From Scleroderma bovista (lineage: Eukaryota; Basidiomycota; Agaricomycetes; Boletales; Sclerodermataceae): a stretch of 64,000 nt of DNA. Shown piece after piece: positions 12,211 through 22,637 of this stretch. The notes below the pieces were generated by a model, which searched no databases, was not told the DNA's origin, and saw nothing but the letters and a program-made list of their open reading frames with translations. The stretch lies in NCBI GenBank assembly GCA_037178675.1, contig JAYMGJ010000370.1:1-64000 (forward strand), in the 5' to 3' direction. The first letter of the stretch is position 1. Each line of letters opens with the position of its first letter. The position numbers and the translations under genes are program-made.

Positions 12211-14756
12211 TTATCCATCCCTGTCTTCATTGTTGTCTGCAAAGTTGAATGCCACCTCAGGGATTTCATCTTCGTCTGCCCCTGGAAGTTCACCCACCAT
12301 CAACCCCCGCACCTTTTTGTTGAATGTAGCGAGCGTTGCTGACTTCAATTTATGCTCGCCAATAGCAATTGTGTCAACCACGGGATTGATGACATCATTT
12401 TCCTTCCGCATCAGATTGAACGTACCAAGGGCAAGTTCTGAAAGCTTGTCCGCCACTCTTTTGATTGATGAAGATGTGTCAGGTGTGATGTGGCTGATGC
12501 CTTGATGTGGTGTGCCAAGCACAGACCCAACTTGTTTCCGCACGTTCTGGAGTAAGTCGACAATGACCGAGATGTCCCCAAGACGGTCCCAACTGGCATA
12601 AACACCTTTGGCAGCGTAGAAATGCTGCAAATGTTATCAGAAACCATGTAACCAGTTATGAGACAAAAATGACCTTCAAAAACTTGATGTGATGTTCGAT
12701 GTTGAGGTCTATGGCCATAGAATGGCCCTCAAAACCGCTCAGATTGACAAGCATGTTGTCACGCATGATATTTCTTATCTAAAGTGTCAGATTTGTGTGA
12801 CGGAAATCCTGAAATACTCACGCAAATTCCGGTGTCCAAACCTTTTTCAGATTATACAGAAAGTGAAGAATCTCAGTGCAGTAATTGTTGGACCCTGCAC
12901 CACGAAACATCATGCACAAGCTGCCAAGTATGTCTTCAATGCGACCAAAGTCTCCGCTGGAGCACGCTTCCACAAGCTCAAGCACAAATAAGAGGTCACG
13001 GGTCAGCACTTTAAGGTTGTGGTGTGCGTGATCACTGGCATAAGGCTCTTCGCAAATCTCTGAGTCTCCTACTGTGGGCTGTTTGTGGAATTTGTCACTT
13101 GCTGAGGGTGTGGCATGATTCCTAATGATGTGAGCAGCAATGTCGAGAAGTTTATCGGGTGATGGGCAGGATGACGCGAATGCTGCAAGGTTCGGAAATT
13201 TGCATTCAACCTTCCAAGCATTGAGTATAATGCCTTGGAGGATCTGGAGTAGTGTCGCCAACAGAGTGTGATAGTCTGGGTGTTCGCAGCCAAGGCGTAC
13301 ACGGTCAAGTAAAGCGAAGAAATACGAGAGACTGCCAACTTGATGGATTGACCCTCGGTGAACATGGAGGAGTGCCCAAATGAGATTCATACAAAGGTGA
13401 AAAAGGCCAAATCCGAGCTGTAAATTCTGGATCCGTGTGAAGGGGTTGACGTCCTTGATGCGCAGAGCCTTTGCACCACGTATCCGAGCATTTGTTGACT
13501 GGTCATTGATACTTGGAATCGCAAGTTCAGACAGCTGTGCATGGGTCATTTGCAGCTGATTGATATAGACATCGTTGATCACAGCAATGTTGCCCGTGAT
13601 GGAGCTCTCATCGATGGTTGATGTCCGCAGGGCATATTGTTTGGTACGGTGTCCCCATGGAATCTTTCGACGTTCACAATGTTGTAAGAGGGGATGGGAT
13701 CGATGTTCATACATATTGAAGGCCTTGCAATGATCAAGGAGGGCTTTGACAACGTGTACTTTAAACTGAGTCTGGAATGTGCAAAGTTGGTCCAGTGTAG
13801 GATGGATGTGAGCATTAAACGTAAGTGGAGTAGCTTGCTGAGCGCAGTGAAGGATTGGTGTGAGTGACATATGAATTGGGTTAGCATTCCAGACTTCATA
13901 GAGAATGGCGAAAGTTCCAGATTGAACCTTGGCTGGTGCTGCGGAGCGCTGCTCGACGAAGATGGATGTGCTAATATTGATATTGTCATAACATAGAATG
14001 TGGGGCCCTCGTGAGATCTGTCCTGCTATCTCAAGACAACACGACACGAGTTTATTGATGAGAGTCGAGAGAGACGTGAATGATATGCACATGCCACATT
14101 TGTGCAGCGCTTCAATGATCTGTCGAGAGGCGCCGTTTGCCCACAAAAAGAGTGTGAATGGCGCTGAGAAGAGGATGCTGTGATGGGAGCGCTGGACAGC
14201 AAGCTGCGTGACGATAACATTGCATGCCTTTCAATAAAATAATCACGTTGAGGGCAAATGCTAGGACATAGAATAACGTGCATACTGTACTACAAGACTT
14301 GACCTTATTCTTTTCCTTTGCACGGTCCGTTTGAGCTGCTGATGAAAGCACGAGACCAAGGACAGGAGCCTTTTCTTTGACAATGTTGGCAACAATTGAA
14401 TTGAGATCCTGCGTCACAAGAGATTGTGGATGGATTGTATCAATTGTTGCATATAACGCGGCCTTGACATTGTCCATCTCACGGTATACTGTGTGCGAAA
14501 CAAATTCAATTGCATGGGGAGTCATCCAAGAAGTGAACTGAGCTTGACCACGATGATCACTGTAGACGTGATCAAGTAAAGCATGTAGCTTTGATGAAGC
14601 ATAGAACCTGTCACGGTAGACTGAAAATTCCAGCTCGGATGGGTCCAGGACCTTGATGATGCAGTCGATGAGCGATAATCGACCCATACGAAGGATGCTC
14701 AATGCTTTGCGGATGCGGTCATTGGGGGACAATCGAGAGGGTGGAGGGTCAGTCAT
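12211..14756 (-). CDS. DUF6589-like protein, candidate transposase of the element
   Basis: Four exons (14756-14304, 14227-12822, 12773-12674, 12624-12211) join without a stop into 790 aa. The sequence resembles the DUF6589 family, which I recall as multicopy in Agaricomycetes. Recognisable stretches are LFLWANGASRQIIEALHKCG, ILCYDNINI (about 13990), IPSINDQSTNARIRG (about 13510), FGLFHLCMNLIWALLHVHRG and LVNLSGFEGH. The spaced acidic residues in YDN, INDQ and GCEHPDYH could form a DDE/D-type active site in an RNase H-like fold; this is speculation from pattern alone. It is the only gene in the element that is not a helicase and is intact, which favours a transposase role. Start chosen at the first ATG after the right repeat. 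Confidence 0.8.
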
Positions 14757-14910
14757 CTGCAGGATCTGCAGTTATATTTCGACAAAACGAACATTGATTT
14801 TGGGTAGGACTCACTGCAACGGCAACGAGAAACAGCTGAAGCTCGCAGGACTTAGCAGCGGTGTTATCCTATGATTATGTAAACTGTCTATGCCTTGATA
14901 TGGTTTATCG

Positions 14911-15021
14911 ATCATGTGACACGGGCCACCCGCGCAGCCCTATGAATTCAAACCCAGATTTACCAGACTGTCTAACGACAGCTTATTGCCCAAGCTCCTT
15001 TGACAGTCTGGTATCCAGACT
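14911..15021 (-). repeat. Right 111-bp terminal inverted repeat
   Basis: Inverted partner of 9858-9968 with two mismatches. It ends CCAGACTA at 15021. Upstream of the DUF6589-like gene, so it probably also supplies that gene's promoter or leader. Confidence 0.95.
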
Positions 15022-15030
15022 AAAATTTCT
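15022..15030. repeat. Right target site duplication, AAATTTCTC
   Basis: Perfect copy of the 9-bp word at 9849-9857, immediately outside the right inverted repeat. Confidence 0.9.
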
Positions 15031-15320
15031 CCCCAGTCACAAGTGCCATGGAACATGGGTTGTCAAGGTATTGAATGAACATTGATTGAACAAATACGGA
15101 TCAGATCACCTGTCCTGCATACATACACTGACCCATCTCGGAAGGCCGCAATTCATGAGGCCCATCTCCGCTACATATAAGCTCATCTCAAAGTCAGCGC
15201 GTCATCACGTGAGTGACTCTCCGCGTTCCGAGGCATTTAATTTTAATTGTGTAACCAACATAGACACTAGCTAGGCTGGGAAAATCTTCCTATCGACATC
15301 TATCACTTGCTTGAACCAGA

Positions 15321-16696
15321 ATGCCTGCAAGACTTCAGTACAAGGTCAGTCTTTACTACCAAACCCGATGCTGGCTTTATTAACTCTGATACGATCGTAT
15401 ATAGAGCGCATTGATCACTGGTGCTGGATCGTAAGTTCGCAGAGACCTGTGGCAGATCTAGCCTGATAAGCGGGGATGGATAGCGGCATTGGCTTTGAGG
15501 CGTCCCTCTTGTTTGCGCAGGAGGGTGCCAATGTCCTCCTGGTGGATATTAACATCGCAGCTGCTGAGAGGGCTGCTGCCCTAGTCAATGAACGATTCCC
15601 TGACATCAAGGCATTGGCTTGCAAAGCAGATGTTGGCAAAGAAGCGGACGTCAAAGCTGCAGTCGATCTTGCCGTTAAGGAGTTTGGAAGACTTGATATC
15701 ATGGTATGGACCATTTTCGAGCCGCGTGCTGACAAGTTATTCTGAATCCCAAGATCCGGCGCAGTTCAATAATGCTGGTACGTATCGATGCATTCCTGCA
15801 TCCCATTGTATTGAAATCTTAACAGGTATTATGCACCCAGAGGATGACCATGCTCTCAACACGGAAGAGCGTATCTGGGACCTGACTATGACGATCAACG
15901 TCAAGGGGGTATGGTATGGTTGTAAACATGCCATCCTTGCAATGCGCCAGAATTCTGTGGATGAGACTAAGGGTCTCCGAAGTGGTGGGAGCATTATCAA
16001 CACGGCGAGTTTCGTTGCCATTATGGGGGCTGCGACTCCTCAGCTGGCTTGTAAGGCATCTGTATATCTACATCCGGGGCCGTATGACTGACGAATCCAG
16101 ATACTGCCTCCAAGGTAAATACCTCTGTGCGAAGACACTTCTGAGATCCTGATCGCATTAGGGGGCCGTTCTCGCCATGACCCGTGAACTTGCGATGGTA
16201 CATGCTCGGGAAGGTATCAGGTTAAACTCGATCTGCCCGTATGCCCCTGTCTGTCTTGTATTTCGCCTGCTGATGAGATCGCATACGGTAGTGGACCGCT
16301 GAAAACCCGTAAGTAAAGTCTTAAGCCTGCTCAGAGGGCACGACAGTTGAAAGAAAAGCACAGCTCTCCTTATGGACTTTTTGAATACCCCGGAAAAGCG
16401 GGACAGACGGCTTGTCCATCTTCCTATGGGTCGCTTTGGTGAAGCTATTGAAGTTGCCAAAGGCGCTCTTTTCTGTATGCAGCTCTATTCATTGTCGTTC
16501 GACCTGATCTGACAACAGCATAGTGGCAAGCGATGACAGCAGTTACGTTACGGTACGGTTCTTTCTTTACCCGTTACTGCCGCACTCACTCCAGCTTCGA
16601 TAGGGAACGGATTTCAAGGTCGATGGTGGTCTGACCTCCTGCTATGTTACACCTATTGGAGAACCTGCTCTGCAACCTCCTGCCAGCCTTATTTAA
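15321..16696 (+). CDS. Short-chain dehydrogenase/reductase (classical SDR)
   Basis: About nine exons, several tiny, encode roughly 280 aa. The Rossmann motif TGAGSGIG is split by the second intron (GGT GCT GGA TC | C GGC ATT GGC). LLVDIN with an Asp after the second strand suggests NAD(H) over NADP(H). NNAG, then the catalytic Ser of NTAS and the Y..SK pair (YTASKGAV, across two introns) follow, and CPGPLKTP lies in the substrate region. VDGGLTSCYV is the usual SDR end. SDRs of this type oxidise or reduce alcohols, sugars or polyketide-like ketones; nothing here names the substrate. No secondary-metabolite core gene is nearby. The promoter lies directly beside the transposon insertion, 290 bp away. 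Confidence 0.9.
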
Positions 16697-17044
16697 GGGA
16701 GGTAGAATACTACTTGTTCGTCACAATTTCACCCTTGTAGCAATGTGTTGTACGATTTAGATTGGACGATACGCAATGGATCGGATATTGATGGCTTGTA
16801 ACTGCCTCCTGTGCGTGTCACTGTGCTACTGGGCCCCAGCTTGCCTCAAGGGTTCGTTGCATTCATCGATAACGGGGACCAACCGCATTGGGTACGATGC
16901 TAGCATCTGTGATACTAGGGAACAACAACGATGGTAGTACATGGAGTCTGGCTGGGGGAATATAATCTGCCTGTTGGCAGTAAGAATGTGAATTCCACGA
17001 TACGAGATACTATGAAAGCCTGATCTTTAGATTCGAGTATAGCC
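16697..17044. other. Convergent intergenic gap, no gene seen
   Basis: Between the stop codons of the SDR gene and the minus-strand Mpo1-like gene. It should hold both 3' UTRs. No coding signal was seen. Confidence 0.5.
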
Positions 17045-17878
17045 TCAAGAAGTTTTTTTGCTGGCCCTCTCTTTCTCCGCCTTTTCTCTTTGGATCCTGG
17101 CGATTTCCACCCCGACGTCATTCTTGAGCTGCTTGTGCAGTGCAGGTCGGTAGCCAAACTGAAACAGAATCTCCAAGTGGACGAAGAAGGGGGCAGTGAC
17201 GAGTGCTATGAGGCGGCTTAATCAGTGCATGAAGAGAAGGCTAAGCGAACAATACCCACCGCCAACGAGGTTATCCAAAAGAGCTGGAGCGCGACCCTCT
17301 GCACAACCATGTCCGATGAACTGAGCGATCCATGAAAGAGTTTGAATGATAAGAGCGTCCCGGACGGCGTTGGGTCGGTATGAGAACGCGGTCGCGGTTA
17401 GCACAGTCAGCGTCATCTGGGGTACAAAGAGGAGCTGAGGGAGACATCAGCTTGGCAGGAACTGCCACGGAATGGTACATACGGTGGCGACTGGATCAAG
17501 AATGGCATAGTAAACCATGTAGAGCGCCATGGTCAGCGCGGGGGCGTTCGTTTCAAAGATCATATATTCATTAAAGACATAATGGGTAGAAGGAAGGAAG
17601 GTGGGTGGTGGGAGTCGAGTGCCAAGGACAAGCGCGCTCCTGAGGAGGGTTCATATGTCGTCTCTGGCTGGTCAGGAGCGAAATAAAGTGGCATACCAAA
17701 CGATAGCGGGCACACCGAATATGTGAATCCAGACATTTACTGGATTGGAATGGTATGCGCCATAGAAAGCGAGCTAGAAAAGGAACGTCGACGTCATCAA
17801 CAGATCGTATCGCGCATAAGGTAAAGTGGCTTCAGAATGAAGCTGACGCACCTGTTTGCGCAAGTCGAAGTTCAACAT
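17045..17878 (-). CDS. MPO1: DUF962/Mpo1-like membrane protein (2-hydroxy fatty acid dioxygenase family)
   Basis: Several small exons on the minus strand. The first encodes MLNFDLRKQ; the second continues LAFYGAYHSNPVNVWIHIFGVP, the diagnostic Mpo1/DUF962 segment with conserved Tyr, His and Asn-Pro around a His that binds iron in the family. Hydrophobic segments follow, and the last exon reads LEILFQFGYRPALHKQ, then a Lys/Glu-rich tail ending before a TGA at 17045. Yeast Mpo1 is an ER Fe(II) dioxygenase of 2-hydroxypalmitate in the alpha-oxidation of phytosphingosine. The role is by family membership. The gene is divergent from SEC22 across 288 bp. Confidence 0.82.
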
Positions 17879-18166
17879 GGTCTGCATCGGGTTGTGGGGG
17901 TGGTGGTGGAAGAGGGGAAAAGCAGAGACGGGCTTTTATGATACAGAGACGCTGCGGAGACAATTCAGGTTGTGTGAGCTGGCGGTGCTCGCGCCGAAAA
18001 CACATGCTCGCAACCTTCCTTTGACCAGTAAAAACGTAGATAGTACATCCTACTCAGTGCAATCCTCGCAGCTCGTCGAGAGACAACCCAAATGCTCCAG
18101 AGGCCAATCACGTGACATGAGGGGTATGGTGGCGACTATGTCCACGTCTTTGCTCTGCCACTCAGC

Positions 18167-19036
18167 ATGGTTCGGTCAACAATAATAGTACGAGCAACAG
18201 ACGCTCTCCCACTTGCAGCCAGCGTGGACGATGAACAGGTTGGTAATTGCTCATGACTGGAGAGCATTCAACTGACTAGCCAAGCCACGTAGACCGAGCA
18301 GGCTCTACAGGAGCACAAACAACAGGCGAAACTCGTATTCCGACGCATAACACCCAACTCTGAGCCAAGGTGTTCCATAGAAAGTGGAAAATACACTCTG
18401 CAGTAATATTCACTTCCCCGAATGGCGTGGCGCTTCGTTGACACGTCTCCACAGCTACCTCCTTGCTGACAATGTCGTATATTTGACCATTGCTGACCAG
18501 TCATATCCCCGAAAACTCGCCTTCTCGTACCTAGAAGAGCTCTCGAAAGAATTCTCCGTCTCATATGGTCCGAAAGTCGAGTCTATTCGGAAACCCTATG
18601 CCTTTGTGGGATTTGGTAGGTTTGGCGTCAATGGCTTTTGATTCCTGTCCTCACCATTGTTCACAGACACCTTCATGTCCAAAACTGCACGGTTGTACCG
18701 CGATACACGAGCTGCCGGCGCTGCTCGGGGCTCTAATCTCGACAAGCTCAACGATGAACTGCAGGATGTCACTCGCATAATGACGAAGAACATGGAGGAG
18801 CTCTTGTGGAGAGGGGACTCCCTAGACAGTAGGCAGCGACTTATGCATAGTTAGAATCCCGCTCACATTCCTTTCGTGCAGGAATGTCGCACCTGTCTAC
18901 TTCTCTTCGGACCGAATCAGAAAGGTATCGCAAGGCTGCAAGGAACATCAACATACAGGCTATGATTCGGCAATATGCACCAATCGGTGCTGTGGCATTT
19001 ATTCTTATTATCCTCCTGTGGTGGCGCTTCTCATGA
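18167..19036 (+). CDS. SEC22: Vesicle-trafficking v-SNARE Sec22
   Basis: About five exons. The N-terminal longin domain opens MVRSTIIVRATDALPLAAS and continues through YLLADNVVYLTIADQSYPRKLAF and YLEELSKEF. The SNARE motif in the last exons reads LQDVTRIMTKNMEELLWRGDSLD, with Arg in the zero layer of an R-SNARE, followed by a short basic linker and a hydrophobic tail anchor (GAVAFILIILLWW) just before the stop. Sec22 works on vesicles moving between ER and Golgi. Length and order fit the family well. Confidence 0.92.
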
Positions 19037-20018
19037 TATTTGGTTCTCTATTCGTTAGATTCTGTCATTGTACGCACCAGTGGTATAATATCTATCATTC
19101 GGAGCCTTGTGCAGCTCCCGTGATGTCCAGTTTGTTGTTTGTCTTACAGATCATTTCGTCGGTATACGTTTCCGTGCAAAGAAGTTCCCGCATAAACGAA
19201 TTTCTTTTCCACACGCGAACCTGACCACATGACAATGTGCGATGGGTTTCCCGTTACTGGGGCCGTGGGATTTACAGTTGCTTCAACAATAAGGTCGCAG
19301 CCATCTCGAGTCCGTCAGCCGTAATCCACAAAATGGATCCCCTTGTCCGCAGCCTGCCTGAAGTCCTCGGCCCGACGGTGGTTAGGGTGCATCTCAAAGT
19401 GGCATCGAACGCTACGTAATCGCATGCACATTACCTGCAAGGCTTCGGTCCCTAAGTCTGGTCAGGTTCATACGGCTTCATCTTCCCCACAGGTAAAGAA
19501 TGACACTCCACCCCACCCATGACACTTGCTTTATGGCATAATTCACCATCAGGTGATCGAATGAATATGCACAGGTTATCGAACAGCATCCAACTCGGTA
19601 GCAAATGTGAGTTCGGCGTTAAACCCTATCACAACGACGCGAAGAGCCATCCGCGTGCAAAGGGGATTGTGCATCGTGTTGAGCATAAGCATGCCTAAAC
19701 AGCTGACAAGCAACCATCCACCATCCACTGCATGCAAGTGGTGGCCTAATACTGTAATGTCGGGTCTCCCGACGTTGTGTCCTTTGTGCAACAGGAAGTA
19801 CGGATGTCTGAGACACAGTTGAGCTCCACACCGAGTTGACGCTGACTGCAGTATCGGGACTCATCAGAATTGATCAACTCGATATATCCAGGCACGAGGC
19901 CCAGTTTTCCTCCGCGATTATCTGGTGGTACAAGGGCAGCACAACAAAAAGGGACCCTGCAAGTCGAACGAACCCTTATCGTTCCCCTCCAACTCTTCCA
20001 CCCACCTCTGCGAAGACC
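19037..20018. other. Long gap with no intact gene; possible gene relic
   Basis: A 982-bp stretch between SEC22 and the next plus-strand gene. No multi-exon gene could be assembled on either strand. On the minus strand near 19315-19407 a short segment resembles part of a 6-phosphogluconate dehydrogenase (listed separately). Confidence 0.5.
19315..19407 (-). pseudogene. Possible decayed 6-phosphogluconate dehydrogenase-like fragment
   Basis: Minus-strand reading gives CHFEMHPNHRRAEDF and then KGIHFVDYG before a TGA. The spacing of HRRA, KGIHFVD and G looks like the substrate-binding segment of decarboxylating 6-phosphogluconate dehydrogenases. No start, Rossmann motif or downstream domain was found, and stops surround it. 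It may be a relic or a chance likeness. Confidence 0.25.
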
Positions 20019-22208
20019 ATGAGCACTTACGCTTCCACTGGTGGAGTCCCGTCGTATGGTGGACCCCAGCCATATACCCCAGCTTCAGGCGGGCAGATCC
20101 AACCGGGCGCTGTCACCTACACAACCTCCACAAACCCCGATGGCCAAATCATCTACCATCCATTCAAGTGAGTCTCAGTTGCAATGATCGCTTTTGGTTC
20201 CTTAACAGGAGCTGTGCCCCAGAGCTATCCCCGCCAGGTGAGCAGTATCAGCATGGCATCGATGTCCCGATCTAACGTCCTGCAGTTACCAGACCCCCCA
20301 GGGCGTAGTTCACGGGATCCAGTGGATCCCGGCAGAAGCTACCTCCATGTTACCTGCTGGCGCTCAACCAGCTACCGCCGTGAGTTGCTAAGCAACCTAA
20401 TGCAGCTGACACTTAGGCCGATTGCAGGAGTTCGCGGCGTCCTGGAATCGGGGTCATCACGCGAGGGAAGACGAGCGCTCCCTCGAAAAATGGTGGGTAG
20501 CGATCCGACATCCAGCTTCCGGCCTTAATTGACATAAGACAGGCAAAAATCAGAGGAGAAGCGCAAGAAGAGGGAACAGAAAGAATCCGTTAGACGCTTG
20601 TCCAAGCAATTCGAAAAAGATAGAGAAGATACTGATATAATAGTGCAGAGGGAACGCCGTCGCAGTTTCTACGACGATTCGGGCGTTCCACAATCCTACA
20701 CTTCTTCCTACGCTCACTCTCAGAGTCCCACCAGTGTCGCGGGTGACCTCGATCGCAGGTTCAACGATCTAGATCTCGATAGAGAACGAAGGTCCTCAGT
20801 CTATACATCCACTACTCGTACTAGGAAGCACTCGATCAGCGGAGGAGAACGCACCTACGGTCAGCCGGGTGCTGCTGTTGGTTATGCCGCCTCTGGAGGC
20901 TACCCAGCCCCTGGATCTACTTCCCCGTATCGCCAATCCACATATTCGACTTCTCCAAATCCTCGCCCTCAGGATTTCTCCGCCTATCCAGGTGGACCAG
21001 ACCCCATTGCCAGGGCTGCTTCGCCGTACGGTAGACCGCCTACTGAGCCGATTGCGAGGGCCACTTCGCCGTATGGTAGGCCCCTTACTGAACCCATCGC
21101 TAGAGCGCCTTCTGCCTACGGCAACCGGGCTCCGAGTGAGCCGATCCCCAGGGCTGCTTCTCCTTACCATTCGGCATATGTCCCTCGCGCCCCGTCCCCG
21201 ATCCCTCCCCGTGTGCCTTCTCCATACTCTGCCAACCATTCTTCGTACATCCCTCGGGGGCCATCTCCAATCCCTCCTCACCACGCACCTTCTTATGGGA
21301 AGCCACCTCTTCGCCCCGCATCTCCATACTCTCGTGCGCCGTCCCCATATGCTTCTTCCCAAGTGTACCCCCCAGGTCACGTTTTGGAAGGTCAAAGGTC
21401 CCGTGCGCCATCCCCGATGCCGGGACCCCCATCTGCCTTCCCAACCTCCCCCCGCATGCCAGTATCTATGGGCGGGGAACAGCTCACCGCGCCAGAAGCA
21501 TTTGCGCGCCCTGCTAATGCAGCACAGCCTTACACACCTTTCGCAACGATGAGGATTCAGAACATGGATCAGTTTTATGATCAAATTCCCCGCATGCCCC
21601 TCGTTTTGGACACTCATGATGTCTATCACCAGGATTGGATCAGGTTCATGACTGTGCGTCCAGTTTCTCCTCTTTTGTTCTTCACTTTCAACTGAATCCC
21701 TTGCGGAATGTAGGACCTTGCTCTTTCATGGGCTGGAAAGTTACCCCTGCCAGAGTTCTCCCACGAACATCCTCCCAGGCGCTCTGCTCTCGTTGCCGAT
21801 CTCATCGATTTGTGGAATGTCTCATTCTTCCTCCCACGCCGAGTTGAAGTTGTTCTGTACAAAGGTCGCGAACGCCGCTCTGGCCCGAATGCGGGCACCA
21901 TCGATCACCATCTCCCTGGCTTCACCAGCGATTCAGATTTTGATGATGATTCTTCCTCGAGCTCATCGGACTCTGACTCTGATGTCTACCCTGGCTATGG
22001 CCCCGGTAACGACCTCACTGAATCGAGGAGGCGGGCCAAGGAGAAGAAGGAAGAGAAGAAGCGGCGCAAGAGGGAGAAGAAACTCAGGAAGAAGGCCAAG
22101 GAGCTCGAAAAGACGTATGCGCTCTATGTCACGTACGTGCATCCCAGGGATATCATGCCACCCGCTACCCATGGAAGCTATGGAAGCTATGGGAACTACT
22201 ATGCCTGA
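20019..22208 (+). CDS. Unknown Ser-Pro repeat protein with conserved C-terminal domain
   Basis: About seven exons. The first four small exons encode Gly/Pro/Tyr-rich sequence (MSTYASTGG..., YQTPQGVVHGIQWIPAE). The large exon (about 20545-21655) starts with a Lys/Arg-rich helix, then Ser/Arg blocks, then repeats of the form PIARA.SPYGRP.TE and PRAPSPIPP. The last exons hold a more ordered region: FYDQIPRMPLVLDTHDVYHQDW, then SALVADLIDLWN..FFLPR.VEVVLYKGRERRSG, an acidic Asp/Ser run, and a Lys/Glu-rich basic helix. The ordered region looks like a domain shared by Agaricomycete proteins, but I cannot name its function. Many SP sites would suit proline-directed kinases. Confidence 0.72.
21001..21420 (+). 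repeat. Degenerate coding repeats rich in Ser-Pro
   Basis: Two unit types in the unknown gene: four copies of a roughly 16-residue unit with PIARA or PIPRA plus SPYG (about 21004-21170), then shorter PRAPSPIPP and RAPSPY units to about 21420. They are diverged at the DNA level. Confidence 0.75.
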
Positions 22209-22637
22209 ACGCCATAGCTCAAACAAAGTCAGAGGATGTCATGACAGTGTCCGTTTGAGTAATCATCTTCGTTTCCTCTCCCCTTGTTCTCACCTGTATG
22301 AAAATCTCCGATACATGCATGTTGAATCAAGTAGATATTCAGCTGGCTGTATACCTTTCTTGTTTGATGACATATAAACGAAGTTTGTGATAGGTGTAAT
22401 GAATACGAGGTCCTTTGCTTTTAGGACTATAAATGACTGAAGAGTTGGAGACAGGGGATATCGATACAAATGTGATCTGATACTACGGAGGACGACCAAA
22501 AATAGCTGACAGCTCTATGCACATGTATTTATAGATCCAGTGGAAGAAAGCAATGTGACAAATAGGCCGGTATATTTTGAGCCATCCCGCGGCTGTTGCA
22601 CGTTCGGAATGTGGAGAAGACAACAGGAACCCGATTC
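22209..22637. other. Convergent intergenic gap, no gene seen
   Basis: 429 bp between two convergent genes, presumably 3' UTRs and terminators. AT-rich in its middle. No coding signal. Confidence 0.5.

Larger units (their letters stand above)
9858..15021. mobile_element. TIR DNA transposon with RecQ-like helicase and DUF6589-like gene
   Basis: A 5,164-bp element bounded by 111-bp inverted repeats that begin TAGTCTGG and end CCAGACTA, flanked by a 9-bp duplication of AAATTTCTC. It carries two genes, each starting about 90-155 bp inside a terminal repeat and converging in the middle with 6 bp between stop codons. Near-identical repeats and a perfect duplication point to a fairly recent insertion in the gap between two ordinary genes. 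It lacks a tyrosine recombinase of Starship type and the Rep/PIF1 protein of Helitrons. Among known families, KDZ elements of Agaricomycetes are the nearest comparison in host range, but no KDZ signature was recognised. The mobility role of the DUF6589 protein is an inference. Confidence 0.88.

Noticed and set aside
9858..15021. Helitron, Starship or retroelement identity for the mobile element
   Set aside because: It has long inverted repeats and a target duplication, which Helitrons lack; the helicase is RecQ-like, not PIF1; no tyrosine recombinase, reverse transcriptase or integrase is present.
15321..18000. Secondary-metabolite cluster around the SDR gene
   Set aside because: Neighbours are a transposon, an Mpo1-like gene and SEC22; no synthase, P450 or transporter is present.
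20796..21629. 277-codon minus-strand open frame, Arg/Trp-rich
   Set aside because: It is the antisense shadow of the Ser-Pro repeat gene, whose codon repeats keep the opposite strand open.
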